From contig JACPAN010000020.1 of the NCBI GenBank assembly GCA_016180815.1, forward strand, positions 1-64,000: a DNA stretch of 64,000 nt, in the 5' to 3' direction. The DNA comes from Elusimicrobiota bacterium (lineage in GTDB: Bacteria; Elusimicrobiota; Elusimicrobia; JACQPE01). Shown here in pieces: positions 26,741-33,902 of this stretch. A program made the translations under genes and the position numbers. The notes under the pieces were generated by a model that made no database searches, was not told the origin of the DNA, and saw nothing but the letters and a program-made list of their open reading frames with translations. Within the stretch, counting starts at the first letter, position 1. The number at the start of each line of letters is the position of its first letter.

Positions 26741-27423
26741 TCGACGCAGAAGACGAAAACGACTTGGAGAACCAATTAAATAAAGGCGCCTTGTGGGCGG
26801 TGACCTACGGCGATTTGATGAGTTATTTGATGCTGTTTTTTTTACTGATGTTTTCTTTCAGCATGTCGGAAGAAGGCATCTCCTTCATCGAAAGTTTGTC
26901 CGAAGTGCAGAAGACCTTCGGCGGCGAAGAAAACAAGGAGCTCTTGGAGCGCAAATCCAAAATCGTCAAGGAGGAGGAGCTGGCCAAGGATCTTCAGGAA
27001 AAATTCGGCGGCAAGGCCGGGCTCGATAAATTCACCCAGGTCGAATTGTCCGAGGAGAAAATCAAGATCACGTTGAGAGAAGCCATTGTTTTTGATCCGG
27101 GGGAAATCGATTTAAAGCCGACCGCCAAGACCGTGCTTCACGAGGTCGCGGAATTCGTGGGCTCCATGCCCAACCGGATCGTCGTCGAGGGCCACACCGA
27201 CAACATCCCGGTCCCCAAAGGGAGCCGCTTTGTTTCCAATTGGGTGGTGTCCATGGCGCGGGCCTATCGCGTGCTCAAGTATTTTTCCGATGAAGAGAAA
27301 ATTCCCGCCGAGCGCCTGGCGTGCGTGGGTTACGGCGAACATCAGCCGATCGCCGATAACACGACGCCTGAAGGACGGGCCAAGAACAGGCGCATCGAAA
27401 TCACGTTGGTGAGGACCAAATAA
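26737..27423 (+). CDS. motB: MotB-like stator subunit with OmpA domain, copy 1
   Basis: A 228-residue MotB/PomB homologue. One membrane segment begins YGDLMSYLMLFF. Asp26 sits where E. coli MotB has the ion-carrying Asp32. A charged linker or plug region (about 50-110) precedes a C-terminal OmpA-like peptidoglycan-binding domain with VVEGHTDNIP and GEHQP...GRAKNRRIEI. It should pair with the upstream MotA to form an anchored, ion-driven stator. It overlaps motA by 4 bp and ends one base before the downstream coiled-coil gene, so FliF-FliG, MotA, MotB and the coiled-coil protein are probably made together. Confidence 0.93.
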   Translation: MIDAEDENDLENQLNKGALWAVTYGDLMSYLMLFFLLMFSFSMSEEGISFIESLSEVQKTFGGEENKELLERKSKIVKEEELAKDLQEKFGGKAGLDKFTQVELSEEKIKITLREAIVFDPGEIDLKPTAKTVLHEVAEFVGSMPNRIVVEGHTDNIPVPKGSRFVSNWVVSMARAYRVLKYFSDEEKIPAERLACVGYGEHQPIADNTTPEGRAKNRRIEITLVRTK

Positions 27424-28482
27424 ATGGCCGAAGGCTTCTTTTCTCAATTTTTTGAGGGCGGGGTCCCTCCGGGAGCTCAAGGAGCCGCCAAGCCGTCCGA
27501 GGGCCCCCCGCCGAAGTCCGCAACGCCTCCCCCAAAAGCCTCCGCTGGGCGGGGAGGGGGTTCCCTCGAAGCGCGTTTGGCCGATCTGGAGCGCCAATTG
27601 ATGGAAGCCAGGGAGCGCGCCCTCATGTTCGAGGTCCGGTTTAAGGAAATGCAAAACGCCCAAGGCGCGGTCGAGGAGATGTTCGAAAAGCTTTGGGCCA
27701 AGGCCAACAAGGAGCGCGTCGAGGAAGAGCTCCGTTTAATTCGGGAAAAATCTCAGGCCAGGGTTGAGACTTTGGAAAAGCGCCTGGATGAATTTCAAAA
27801 GGCGCTGCTGGAGCTGGTCAGCCTGAGGGATCAGGAAATGGTCCGGTTTGAAGCCCAGGTGAAAGAGCGCATCATCAAGCATGTCGAGGAGGCGATGTCC
27901 AAGCTCCAGGGCGCCCAACAAAGCACCGCGGCCAAGGTGGCCGAGTTGGAGCGTTTTTGGAGTTATCTGTTGTCCGATTTTAAGGAAATCTCAGCGTCGG
28001 CCGCGGCCATGAAAGGGACGATCGCCAACTTGGAATCGGTGATCGCGGGCAAATTGCGGCGGGAGTTCGCGGATGAGTTGGCAAAGGCGGCCCAGCAGTG
28101 GGCGGCTTCTTTAGCCGCGCTGGATATAAAAACCGATCAGAAAAGCCGGCAGTTGCGCCAAGAGACGGTGGCTGAATTGCGCGATCTTTGGAGCCAGATC
28201 GTGGAGCCCGCCAAAGAGGCTTTTTTGGCTGATTTGCGCGAATCCACGGAATGGAAGCAGATGCGGGGTTTGGCCGAGCGCCTGCTGGCCTTGGAGGAAT
28301 CCCTGGAAACCATGCGCCAGAACTCGGTTTCGGGGCGCCATGATTGGAGAAAGGAAATCGATGTTTTGCGCTCGGAGCTGGAAACCATGCGCCCTGATTT
28401 GCGCGGCGCCCATCAGAGCATCGGGCGCCTGGACGAAGCGCTTCAGATGATCCTCAACCTGGTCGAACGCGGGCAAAAATAG
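27424..28482 (+). CDS. Cytoplasmic coiled-coil protein of the motor operon
   Basis: 352 residues, no signal peptide or membrane segment, no family recognised. A Pro/Gly/Ala-rich N-terminus (about 12-45) precedes long amphipathic helices rich in Glu, Arg, Lys and Leu, including LEARLADLERQLMEARERAL and VETLEKRLDEFQKALLEL. The C-terminal ~60 residues also look coiled-coil (LETMRPDLRGAHQSIGRLDE). It starts directly after the motB stop. Location suggests an adaptor or scaffold for the FliG/MotAB complex, perhaps replacing a C-ring component such as FliM/FliN or FliH. That is a guess from context. The operon's probable end is the intergenic region that follows. Confidence 0.8.
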   Translation: MAEGFFSQFFEGGVPPGAQGAAKPSEGPPPKSATPPPKASAGRGGGSLEARLADLERQLMEARERALMFEVRFKEMQNAQGAVEEMFEKLWAKANKERVEEELRLIREKSQARVETLEKRLDEFQKALLELVSLRDQEMVRFEAQVKERIIKHVEEAMSKLQGAQQSTAAKVAELERFWSYLLSDFKEISASAAAMKGTIANLESVIAGKLRREFADELAKAAQQWAASLAALDIKTDQKSRQLRQETVAELRDLWSQIVEPAKEAFLADLRESTEWKQMRGLAERLLALEESLETMRQNSVSGRHDWRKEIDVLRSELETMRPDLRGAHQSIGRLDEALQMILNLVERGQK

Positions 28483-28515
28483 AGCCTACCCCCCGTTTCA
28501 ATAACCCGACTACCC

Positions 28516-28544
28516 TTGACTCCGTCTGATTTTGGGGATAAAAC
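28516..28544 (+). promoter_or_regulatory. Promoter of the riboswitch transcript
   Basis: TTGACT at 28516-28521 and TAAAAC at 28539-28544 are 17 bp apart. The predicted transcription start, about 28551, is 2 nt before the first aptamer-like element. Confidence 0.55.
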
Positions 28545-28552
28545 CAAACTAG

Positions 28553-28631
28553 AGCGACAAAGGCAATCCCGGCCGCAAGGCCGGGGGCGCAAAGCCGAGG
28601 TTCTCCGTCGGGAGAAGGCCGGGCTGCCGAA
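28553..28631 (+). ncRNA. GEMM-I (cyclic-di-GMP class I) riboswitch aptamer, copy 1
   Basis: The sequence follows the GEMM-I order: AAGGCAATCC, a stem CCGGCC/GGCCGG capped by the GNRA loop GCAA, the hallmark GGGGCGCAAAGCC, a second hairpin TTCTCC/GGGAGAA, and the closing GCCGGGCTGCCGA. These match the conserved blocks of the Vibrio Vc2 aptamer as I recall them. The base before CAATCC is G, the counterpart of Vc2 G20, which favours c-di-GMP over cGAMP; that specificity call is tentative. An intrinsic terminator lies 48 nt downstream and a possible start codon 5 nt downstream. The last 52 nt recur exactly at 28893-28944. Confidence 0.8.
28580..28631 (+). repeat. 52-bp perfect direct repeat, unit 1
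   Basis: Identical to 28893-28944. It covers the 3' part of the GEMM-like aptamer from the GGGGCGCAAAGCC block to GCTGCCGAA. Sequence outside the block differs. Confidence 0.95.
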
Positions 28632-28635
28632 GACA

Positions 28636-28779
28636 ATGAATACATTAATAGTCGCGTATTTAATCGCGTTGATTTTGGCCGTCGAGCTAAGCTCGACGGT
28701 TTATTTTTTAAGCCTAAAGAGTTTGAAAAAAGCAGATTTCGGGCATCGAGGGCCGAAAGGCCTTCTGAGCAAACGATAA
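28636..28779 (+). CDS. Possible small membrane protein (47 aa) behind riboswitch copy 1
   Basis: ATG 28636 opens a 47-codon frame. The product has one hydrophobic stretch (LIVAYLIALILAVEL) and a basic tail ending LLSKR. It begins 5 nt after the aptamer, the same geometry as the PorV-like gene behind copy 2, which is the main argument that it is real. Against it, a strong intrinsic terminator (28679-28709) lies inside the frame, there is no Shine-Dalgarno sequence, and I know no homologue. The region may simply be the riboswitch expression platform. Confidence 0.35.
   Translation: MNTLIVAYLIALILAVELSSTVYFLSLKSLKKADFGHRGPKGLLSKR
28679..28709 (+). terminator. Intrinsic terminator after riboswitch copy 1
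   Basis: A 9-bp perfect stem (CCGTCGAGC, loop TAA, GCTCGACGG) is followed directly by TTTATTTTTT. Its position 48 nt after the aptamer suits a ligand-controlled terminator. It could also end transcription from the upstream operon. Confidence 0.8.
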
Positions 28780-28839
28780 ACGACGCCCGGGGCTTCCGTG
28801 AGGAGGCCCGGGGCAAGTCCCGCGCCCAACGGGGCACGG

Positions 28840-28945
28840 GAGGCAAACTCAAGCGAAGCGAGACCCTGAGCCAAGTCGAGGGGCCTCGCCAAGCCGGGGG
28901 CGCAAAGCCGAGGTTCTCCGTCGGGAGAAGGCCGGGCTGCCGAAC
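28840..28945 (+). ncRNA. GEMM-I riboswitch-like element, copy 2, with altered 5' half
   Basis: The 3' half (28893-28944) is identical to copy 1 and carries GGGGCGCAAAGCC and GCCGGGCTGCCGA. The 5' half has GAGGCAAACTC at the expected side, but the P1b stem is replaced or enlarged by about 45 nt that include a palindrome of the CCCTGAGC...GAGGG type often seen in intergenic repeats. It abuts the PorV-like gene's ATG (28950), so ligand binding could control translation. It may instead be a decayed duplicate. Confidence 0.55.
28893..28944 (+). repeat. 52-bp perfect direct repeat, unit 2
   Basis: Exact copy of 28580-28631, ending 5 nt before the start codon of the PorV-like gene. Confidence 0.95.
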
Positions 28946-28949
28946 GCTG

Positions 28950-30524
28950 ATGAAGGCGATTATTGGAGCGCTTAGCGTCATGATGATGCTGGCGAGCCTT
29001 GGGACGCTTGAAGCGAAAAGTTCAGGCGGGGAGGCGGGCCGGTTCCTTTCCTATGGGGCCGGCGGCCGGCCCTTGGCCATGGGCGGCGCTTTCTATGGAT
29101 TGGCCGACGATGCCACGGCCGCTTACTGGAATCCCGCGGGTTTGGCCGGCTTGCAGCGAAAAGAGCTCGTCGCCATGTACGCCCAGCTCTACGCCGACAC
29201 CAATCTTGGTTTTCTCGCCTATGCCCACCCGATGGCCGCCAAGGGAACGGTCGGGTTCATGTACAACCAGTTGATTTCCGACGGATTCGAGAAGGTGACG
29301 ATTCAAACGGATAATCAGGGCAATATCACCGGGCTTCAAACCATCGGCACGTTCAGCGACGAACAGCGGGCCCTGGGCATGGCTTGGGGCAAGCCCATCG
29401 CCGAGCGTTTTGATTTGGGCGTCAGTTCCAAATTTTTGACCCGCAAGTTGGACACCAGCGTGGATTCGCATATCGGCATGGACATTACCACCATCATCCG
29501 CGCCTTCCCCCGCTATCAAATCGGCTTGGGCTTGCACAATGTTCTGGCCATGAAATCCGGCGATACCGATGACACCCTGCCCTTGACGCTTCGCGTCGGC
29601 AACAATTACAAGCTCATCAGGGATAAACTTTCCCTGGGGTTGGACTTTGAGAATTCCCAGCGCAGCGGCTTATCCTGGCGCTTCGGCGGCGAGTATTGGG
29701 TGTTGTCCTGGATCGCTTTTCGTTTCGGCATTCAAGGCGACCCCGGCTCAACCGGCGGAGCCAGGGAGATGAATTTCGGCGCCGGGCTTCATTACCAGAA
29801 TTTTTCCTTGGATTTGGCCAACGCGGTCCATGACCTGGGGCTGACCACCCGGTTTTCCGCTTCATGGCGCTTCGGCGGCTCCATCAAAGTGAGTCAGGAG
29901 TCGAAAATCCGCCGCAGCGTTCAACTCGGTTTCGACGCCTTCCGCAGCGGCAATTTCCTCATCGCCCTCCAGCGTTTAAACCAGGCCCTCGATGCCCAGC
30001 CTGGCAACAAAATGCTTCAAGGCATGGTGGAGCGCCTCCAGCAAGTGGTGGCTGTTTACCCACAGGCCCTTGGGGAGTCGGAAGTCATGACCTATGTCCG
30101 AAAGGGCGTGGCCCAATACATCAGCGGCGCCGATCAAAAAGCCTCGGTCAACGCGCTGCGATACGCCTTCAATAAAAACATCCAGGATGAGAAGGTCCTG
30201 GGCTTGCTCAACCTGGTGGAAAAAGACGCTCAAGTGCCCGAGCTCACTCGCAAAATCGAAGGCCCTCAAATTTTCACCTGGATCGATCAGAAGGTTTTCG
30301 ATGCCCGAAGCTCCTTCCACGACGGCAAATATGACATCGTGATCAGGCGCTGTCAGGATATCCTGGACTTGGAGCCCACGAACACCACGGCCCTGGAGAT
30401 CATGGGCAGCGCCTTCTTTATGATGGACCAAAAGGACAAAGCCACGGCTTTGTGGAAGCGGGTTTTGGAAGTCGATCCCAACAACAAAACAGTGCGGCCT
30501 TTCCTGGAGTCCTTGGAGAAATGA
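28950..30524 (+). CDS. PorV/UPF0164-like outer-membrane protein with C-terminal TPR-like region
   Basis: 524 residues. A signal peptide (about 1-22, MKAIIGALSVMMMLASLG) precedes a PorV/PorQ-type beta-barrel domain opening with GRPLAMGGAFYGLADDATAA and YWNPAGLAGL (about 40-75) and running to about residue 310. The rest is helical and TPR-like, including ARSSFHDGKYDIVIRRCQD and DQKDKATALWKRVLEVDPN. In Bacteroidota, PorV shuttles type IX substrates to the surface; it is not known to carry TPRs. Here it lies 5 kb from a giant protein with an FlgD/T9SS-like C-terminus. ATG 28950 is chosen because the signal peptide follows it. There is no Shine-Dalgarno sequence; riboswitch copy 2 occupies that place. 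Confidence 0.82.
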   Translation: MKAIIGALSVMMMLASLGTLEAKSSGGEAGRFLSYGAGGRPLAMGGAFYGLADDATAAYWNPAGLAGLQRKELVAMYAQLYADTNLGFLAYAHPMAAKGTVGFMYNQLISDGFEKVTIQTDNQGNITGLQTIGTFSDEQRALGMAWGKPIAERFDLGVSSKFLTRKLDTSVDSHIGMDITTIIRAFPRYQIGLGLHNVLAMKSGDTDDTLPLTLRVGNNYKLIRDKLSLGLDFENSQRSGLSWRFGGEYWVLSWIAFRFGIQGDPGSTGGAREMNFGAGLHYQNFSLDLANAVHDLGLTTRFSASWRFGGSIKVSQESKIRRSVQLGFDAFRSGNFLIALQRLNQALDAQPGNKMLQGMVERLQQVVAVYPQALGESEVMTYVRKGVAQYISGADQKASVNALRYAFNKNIQDEKVLGLLNLVEKDAQVPELTRKIEGPQIFTWIDQKVFDARSSFHDGKYDIVIRRCQDILDLEPTNTTALEIMGSAFFMMDQKDKATALWKRVLEVDPNNKTVRPFLESLEK

Positions 30525-30541
30525 TGATCGGCATTTGGGTG

Positions 30542-30570
30542 TTGCGCGTCGTGGGAAGGGGGTTTAGACT
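30542..30570 (+). promoter_or_regulatory. Promoter of the second FliF-FliG fusion gene
   Basis: TTGCGC at 30542-30547 and TAGACT at 30565-30570 with 17 bp between, in the gap after the PorV-like gene. It matches the first FliF-FliG promoter in -35 box, spacing and most of the -10 box. Predicted start of transcription is about 30577. Confidence 0.6.
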
Positions 30571-30596
30571 TAAAGGGTAGGTACGGGTCCATTGTC

Positions 30597-32654
30597 ATGA
30601 TTAGGGATACAAACGGCAGAGAGCCTGTTGAGTCTCGTCGGCCATTGCGGACCGGCGGGGCTAAACTTTTTGACCAAGTCCCAGGACCTGTCACTGGCAG
30701 GTCCTGGCCCGCGAAGCGGGTGGACGCGGAAATGGTTGGAGCAGGGCCGTGCGTAAACCATGACGGGGGCGGGTTCGCCGCTTACGGCATTTTCCCTTTG
30801 CTGCTGGGCGGCTTGATCGCCTTGGCCACGGTGTTGGCCTTCGGCCAGGAGACGGGCGGCGATTATGGGCTGCCCAATTTTTCTCTCCTGGAGAAAGAGC
30901 GCCAACTGCGCGGCGAGCTTGAGAAAAAAATACAAACGGATATTTTGGATCCGATCTTGGGCCGCGGTAAGGCCGTCGTATTCGTTTCGCTGGAGTTGGA
31001 CGTTGTGACCGTGCGCCAGAAAGCGGCTCAATCCGGATCGGGCGTGGCGTCGAAAGGCCAAACCCAGTCGCCGCTTCTTTCGGAAACGGAATATATCCTG
31101 CCGGGCATCCCGAAGCCCAAAAGTACGGATACCGGGCCGTTGGAGGGCAAATCGCAGCAAGCACGCCAGGAGCGCGAGGCTCTCCAGGAAAAAGCCGCTC
31201 AGCGGACCGTGGTTAAACGATTCGAAGCCGTGATCATGCATGATGAAACGCTCGCCGCGGATGTTCTGGATATGGTCCGCCAGCGCATCATCGACGCCCT
31301 GAAGCAGTTTGAGGTCAAGCCCGATCAGATCAGTTTCAAGCCGACCAGGATGGAGGGTCATCTGGTCGACGATTTTCGTCAGCCCATGGTTTATATCCCG
31401 TCCTTGTTCGCATTGCTTGTTTTTCTTTTCTTGATGTTTTTATTCGGCCCCTTGGCTTCGTTTATGCGCGGCTATGTCCGCCTGTTGGAACGCCGCGAGG
31501 GGACCGAGGTCAATGTCGAATCCGAATTCAAGAATCCCGAGGACGAAGGTCCCGGAGGCCCCGGCGGCGGCGCCATGGGCGCGTTGGAAGGAGAAATGGC
31601 TTCCCTGGAAAAAGAAGGGGAAGGGGGTGAGGAAGAAATGCAGAAGTTCGAGCCGTTTAGATACGTCAATGAGGAGAATATCAAAGGGCTGATTTATTTA
31701 CTCAAGCGCGAGGAACCATGGATTATTTCCGTGGTTCTGACGTACCTCAAGCCCGAATTAGCTCAGAAGGTGCTGACTTCGCTGCCTGTTGATTTGCAGG
31801 CGCGCGTGGCCATGGAAACCGCGGTCATCCGGGAGGTCACCAGGGAGCAGGTGGTGGCCATTGACCAGGAAATCAAGGAACGGGTGGATTTTGTCATCGG
31901 CGGCATCGAACCCTTGGTCAATATGCTGGAGGAAGCCAAGCCCGATGTCCGGGAAAGCATTTTGGAATACCTCAGGAACGAAAAACCCGAGGTTTATGAA
32001 AAGCTGAGGAAGCGCCTTCTGTTGTTTGAAGACCTGCCTTTGCTTCCGGACAAGGTCGTGGCTATGGCCGTGCGCGAGCTCAAGCCCTCCGAGATCGCCG
32101 TCGCCCTGAAAGAGGCGTCTCCTGAGATCGAAAACAAAATTTTCGCGAATTTGTCTTCGGGCGCCGTTAATTTGGTCAAGGAAGAACTCGAGCTTTCCGC
32201 CGAGACATCTCTCGAAGAAGTGGAGCGGGAGCGCCAAAAAATTTTGGCGGTGATCAAACGCATGGAAACCGAAGGGAAAGTCGCGTTCAGGGAAAAGCCT
32301 CAGGCGACGATCATCGACGGCATCGAAGAGGATGAGGTCAAGGCCCAGGAGCGCATGCGCGCTTGGCGCGCCCCGGCCGGCGAAGGGGCCGCCCAGCCCG
32401 GAGAGCCGCCTCCTTACGAGCGAGGCTTGGCCCTTTATAACGAAGGGCGTTATGAGGAGGCGATCGGCGCCTTCCAGGCGGCCGTCGGCGAGCGCCAGGA
32501 TTTTTGGGAAGCCTATCAGGCCTTGGGCGGGGCCTATTACGCGTTGGGGCGGTTATCGGAAGCCTTGTGGGCTTACGAGCAGGTGCTGGCCTTAAACCCT
32601 TCGCCCGAAGTCGAGGAATTCGTGCGCTCCATGCGCGTGCAGGCGGGGACATAA
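30597..32654 (+). CDS. FliF(RBM3)-FliG fusion protein, copy 2, with C-terminal TPR
   Basis: 685 residues if ATG 30597 is used. The first ~45 residues look unlike protein and overlie two perfect hairpins, so ATG 30732 (640 residues) may be the true start. Order (from 30597): membrane segment (about 62-83); FliF RBM3-like periplasmic domain (ILGRGKAVVFVSLELDV ... RTVVKRFEAVIMHDE) with a YILPG-containing insert; membrane segment (263-288); acidic Gly-rich linker; FliG middle domain (EEPW in the EHPQ position) and GG linker; FliG-C from LLLFEDL near 475; TPR-like tail (605-685). FliG-C keeps the Lys equivalent to E. coli K264 and an EE pair for D288/D289, but R281 is Gly, by eye alignment. It differs enough from copy 1 to suggest a second ring or a partner subunit. 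Confidence 0.83.
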   Translation: MIRDTNGREPVESRRPLRTGGAKLFDQVPGPVTGRSWPAKRVDAEMVGAGPCVNHDGGGFAAYGIFPLLLGGLIALATVLAFGQETGGDYGLPNFSLLEKERQLRGELEKKIQTDILDPILGRGKAVVFVSLELDVVTVRQKAAQSGSGVASKGQTQSPLLSETEYILPGIPKPKSTDTGPLEGKSQQARQEREALQEKAAQRTVVKRFEAVIMHDETLAADVLDMVRQRIIDALKQFEVKPDQISFKPTRMEGHLVDDFRQPMVYIPSLFALLVFLFLMFLFGPLASFMRGYVRLLERREGTEVNVESEFKNPEDEGPGGPGGGAMGALEGEMASLEKEGEGGEEEMQKFEPFRYVNEENIKGLIYLLKREEPWIISVVLTYLKPELAQKVLTSLPVDLQARVAMETAVIREVTREQVVAIDQEIKERVDFVIGGIEPLVNMLEEAKPDVRESILEYLRNEKPEVYEKLRKRLLLFEDLPLLPDKVVAMAVRELKPSEIAVALKEASPEIENKIFANLSSGAVNLVKEELELSAETSLEEVERERQKILAVIKRMETEGKVAFREKPQATIIDGIEEDEVKAQERMRAWRAPAGEGAAQPGEPPPYERGLALYNEGRYEEAIGAFQAAVGERQDFWEAYQALGGAYYALGRLSEALWAYEQVLALNPSPEVEEFVRSMRVQAGT
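30682..30719 (+). other. Two consecutive hairpins at the 5' end of the second fusion gene
   Basis: CCAGGACCTG pairs perfectly with CAGGTCCTGG across a 7-nt loop, followed at once by CCCGC-GAA-GCGGG. Neither is followed by a T-run. Their position between promoter and first membrane segment suggests a structured leader rather than coding sequence. Confidence 0.5.
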
Positions 32655-32657
32655 CCC

Positions 32658-33902
32658 ATGGAATTCAAAGACATCCAATCCACGATTAAATCGGGCAAGA
32701 AAGAGGACATCGCCAAAAATTGGGCCCTCTACATGGAGGAGCTTAAAAAGAAAAAAATTGAAACTCAGCCTCAGAAAGCGCCGGCGCCGCAGCAGCCGGC
32801 GGTCGCGGACAAGGAATTGAAGGACGCCCGCGATCGTCTGGAGACCTTTGAGCGGACGCTCGCTGAGGCCCAGGCCAAACTTTCCGCGCAAGAGGCGCAG
32901 ATGACGGCCCAGCAGGAGTCCTCGCAAAAAAGCGGCGCGGACCTGGCCGCGCTGCAAGCCGATCTCAAGCAAAAAATCGAGGCGTTGGCTAAAGCCGATG
33001 AGCAGTTGATCCGCCTGCGTCAGGATTTTTCCACGCGCCTGATCGAGATCGACCGCCTGAATCAGGAACGCGAGTCGTTCCTGGAGATGGAAAAAGACAT
33101 GCGCGCCAAATCCGAAATTTTGATGGAGATGGAGGCGAAACTCGCTCAAAACGCCCTGCATACCCAGGAGCTTTTGGGCCGCCTGGAAGAAAAAGACCGG
33201 GAGCTTGAGCAGGCGCGCTATCAGCTGGAGCGTTTTCAGAGGGGGGAAGTCGTCCGGCTCCTGGAGGCCAAGGTCCAGGAATTAGGGGGAAAAATCGCGG
33301 AATTGGAAGCCGCTCTGGCCGCTAAAACGACCGAGCTCGATGATTTTCGCGGATTTTTGAACCAGCGCGAAACCGAGCTGACCAAGCGCCGCGAAGAGGA
33401 AGCGGGGCTCTTCGCCCGGGAGCGGTCCGCTCTTGAGGAAAAAATCAATCAGGGTCAAACGCGTTTGAAAGAATTGGAAGCCGAGTTGGCCGGTCTGCGG
33501 CGCATTTTGATCAAAGAAGAGGAGCGTTCCCGTCAATTGGAAATCGTCGCTTCGGCCGCGGACGCCGACCGTCGCAGCCTGCAAGAACGCCTTGAGCTGT
33601 TGACCGGGGAGATGAAGGAACATCAAGCGAAGCTGTCCCGTTATTTGACGCCGGCAGCCCTCGGTCCCTCATCGTCCGCCGGCCCTGCGGCCGGCGTCCC
33701 TTCTGCGCGGCCGTTGTTCGCTCCGGAACGGCCGGCGGGGGAAGGTTGGGGCGTTTCTGCGTTGCCCATGGATTGGGGTTTGCCGGCTTTTCCCGAACCC
33801 GATTTTGAAGCCATGGAATGGGATGATCCTCTATTACACGCGCCCGAGCCCATCGAACCGGACGCTTTTGATTGGCCGCCAGACGAGGGAAAAGGAGTTT
33901 AG
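32658..33902 (+). CDS. Coiled-coil protein of the second motor operon
   Basis: 414 residues, no signal peptide or membrane segment, no family recognised. A short N-terminal region (MEFKDIQSTIKSGKKEDIAK) is followed by a Pro/Ala-rich hinge (about 36-50), then about 270 residues of heptad-like coiled coil (for example LERFQRGEVVRLLEAKVQEL). The C-terminal ~90 residues are Pro/Gly/Trp/Asp-rich and disordered-looking (MDWGLPAFPEPDFEAMEWDD). The acidic-aromatic tail could be a docking peptide, which is inference. It starts 3 bp after the FliF-FliG gene and ends directly before the next coiled-coil gene. Confidence 0.82.
   Translation: MEFKDIQSTIKSGKKEDIAKNWALYMEELKKKKIETQPQKAPAPQQPAVADKELKDARDRLETFERTLAEAQAKLSAQEAQMTAQQESSQKSGADLAALQADLKQKIEALAKADEQLIRLRQDFSTRLIEIDRLNQERESFLEMEKDMRAKSEILMEMEAKLAQNALHTQELLGRLEEKDRELEQARYQLERFQRGEVVRLLEAKVQELGGKIAELEAALAAKTTELDDFRGFLNQRETELTKRREEEAGLFARERSALEEKINQGQTRLKELEAELAGLRRILIKEEERSRQLEIVASAADADRRSLQERLELLTGEMKEHQAKLSRYLTPAALGPSSSAGPAAGVPSARPLFAPERPAGEGWGVSALPMDWGLPAFPEPDFEAMEWDDPLLHAPEPIEPDAFDWPPDEGKGV

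Noticed and set aside
30665-30780. A third GEMM riboswitch before the second FliF-FliG gene
   Set aside because: CCCGCGAAGCGGG followed by GGACGCGGAAA looks similar at first, but GCAAAGCC and the closing GCTGCCGA blocks are absent.
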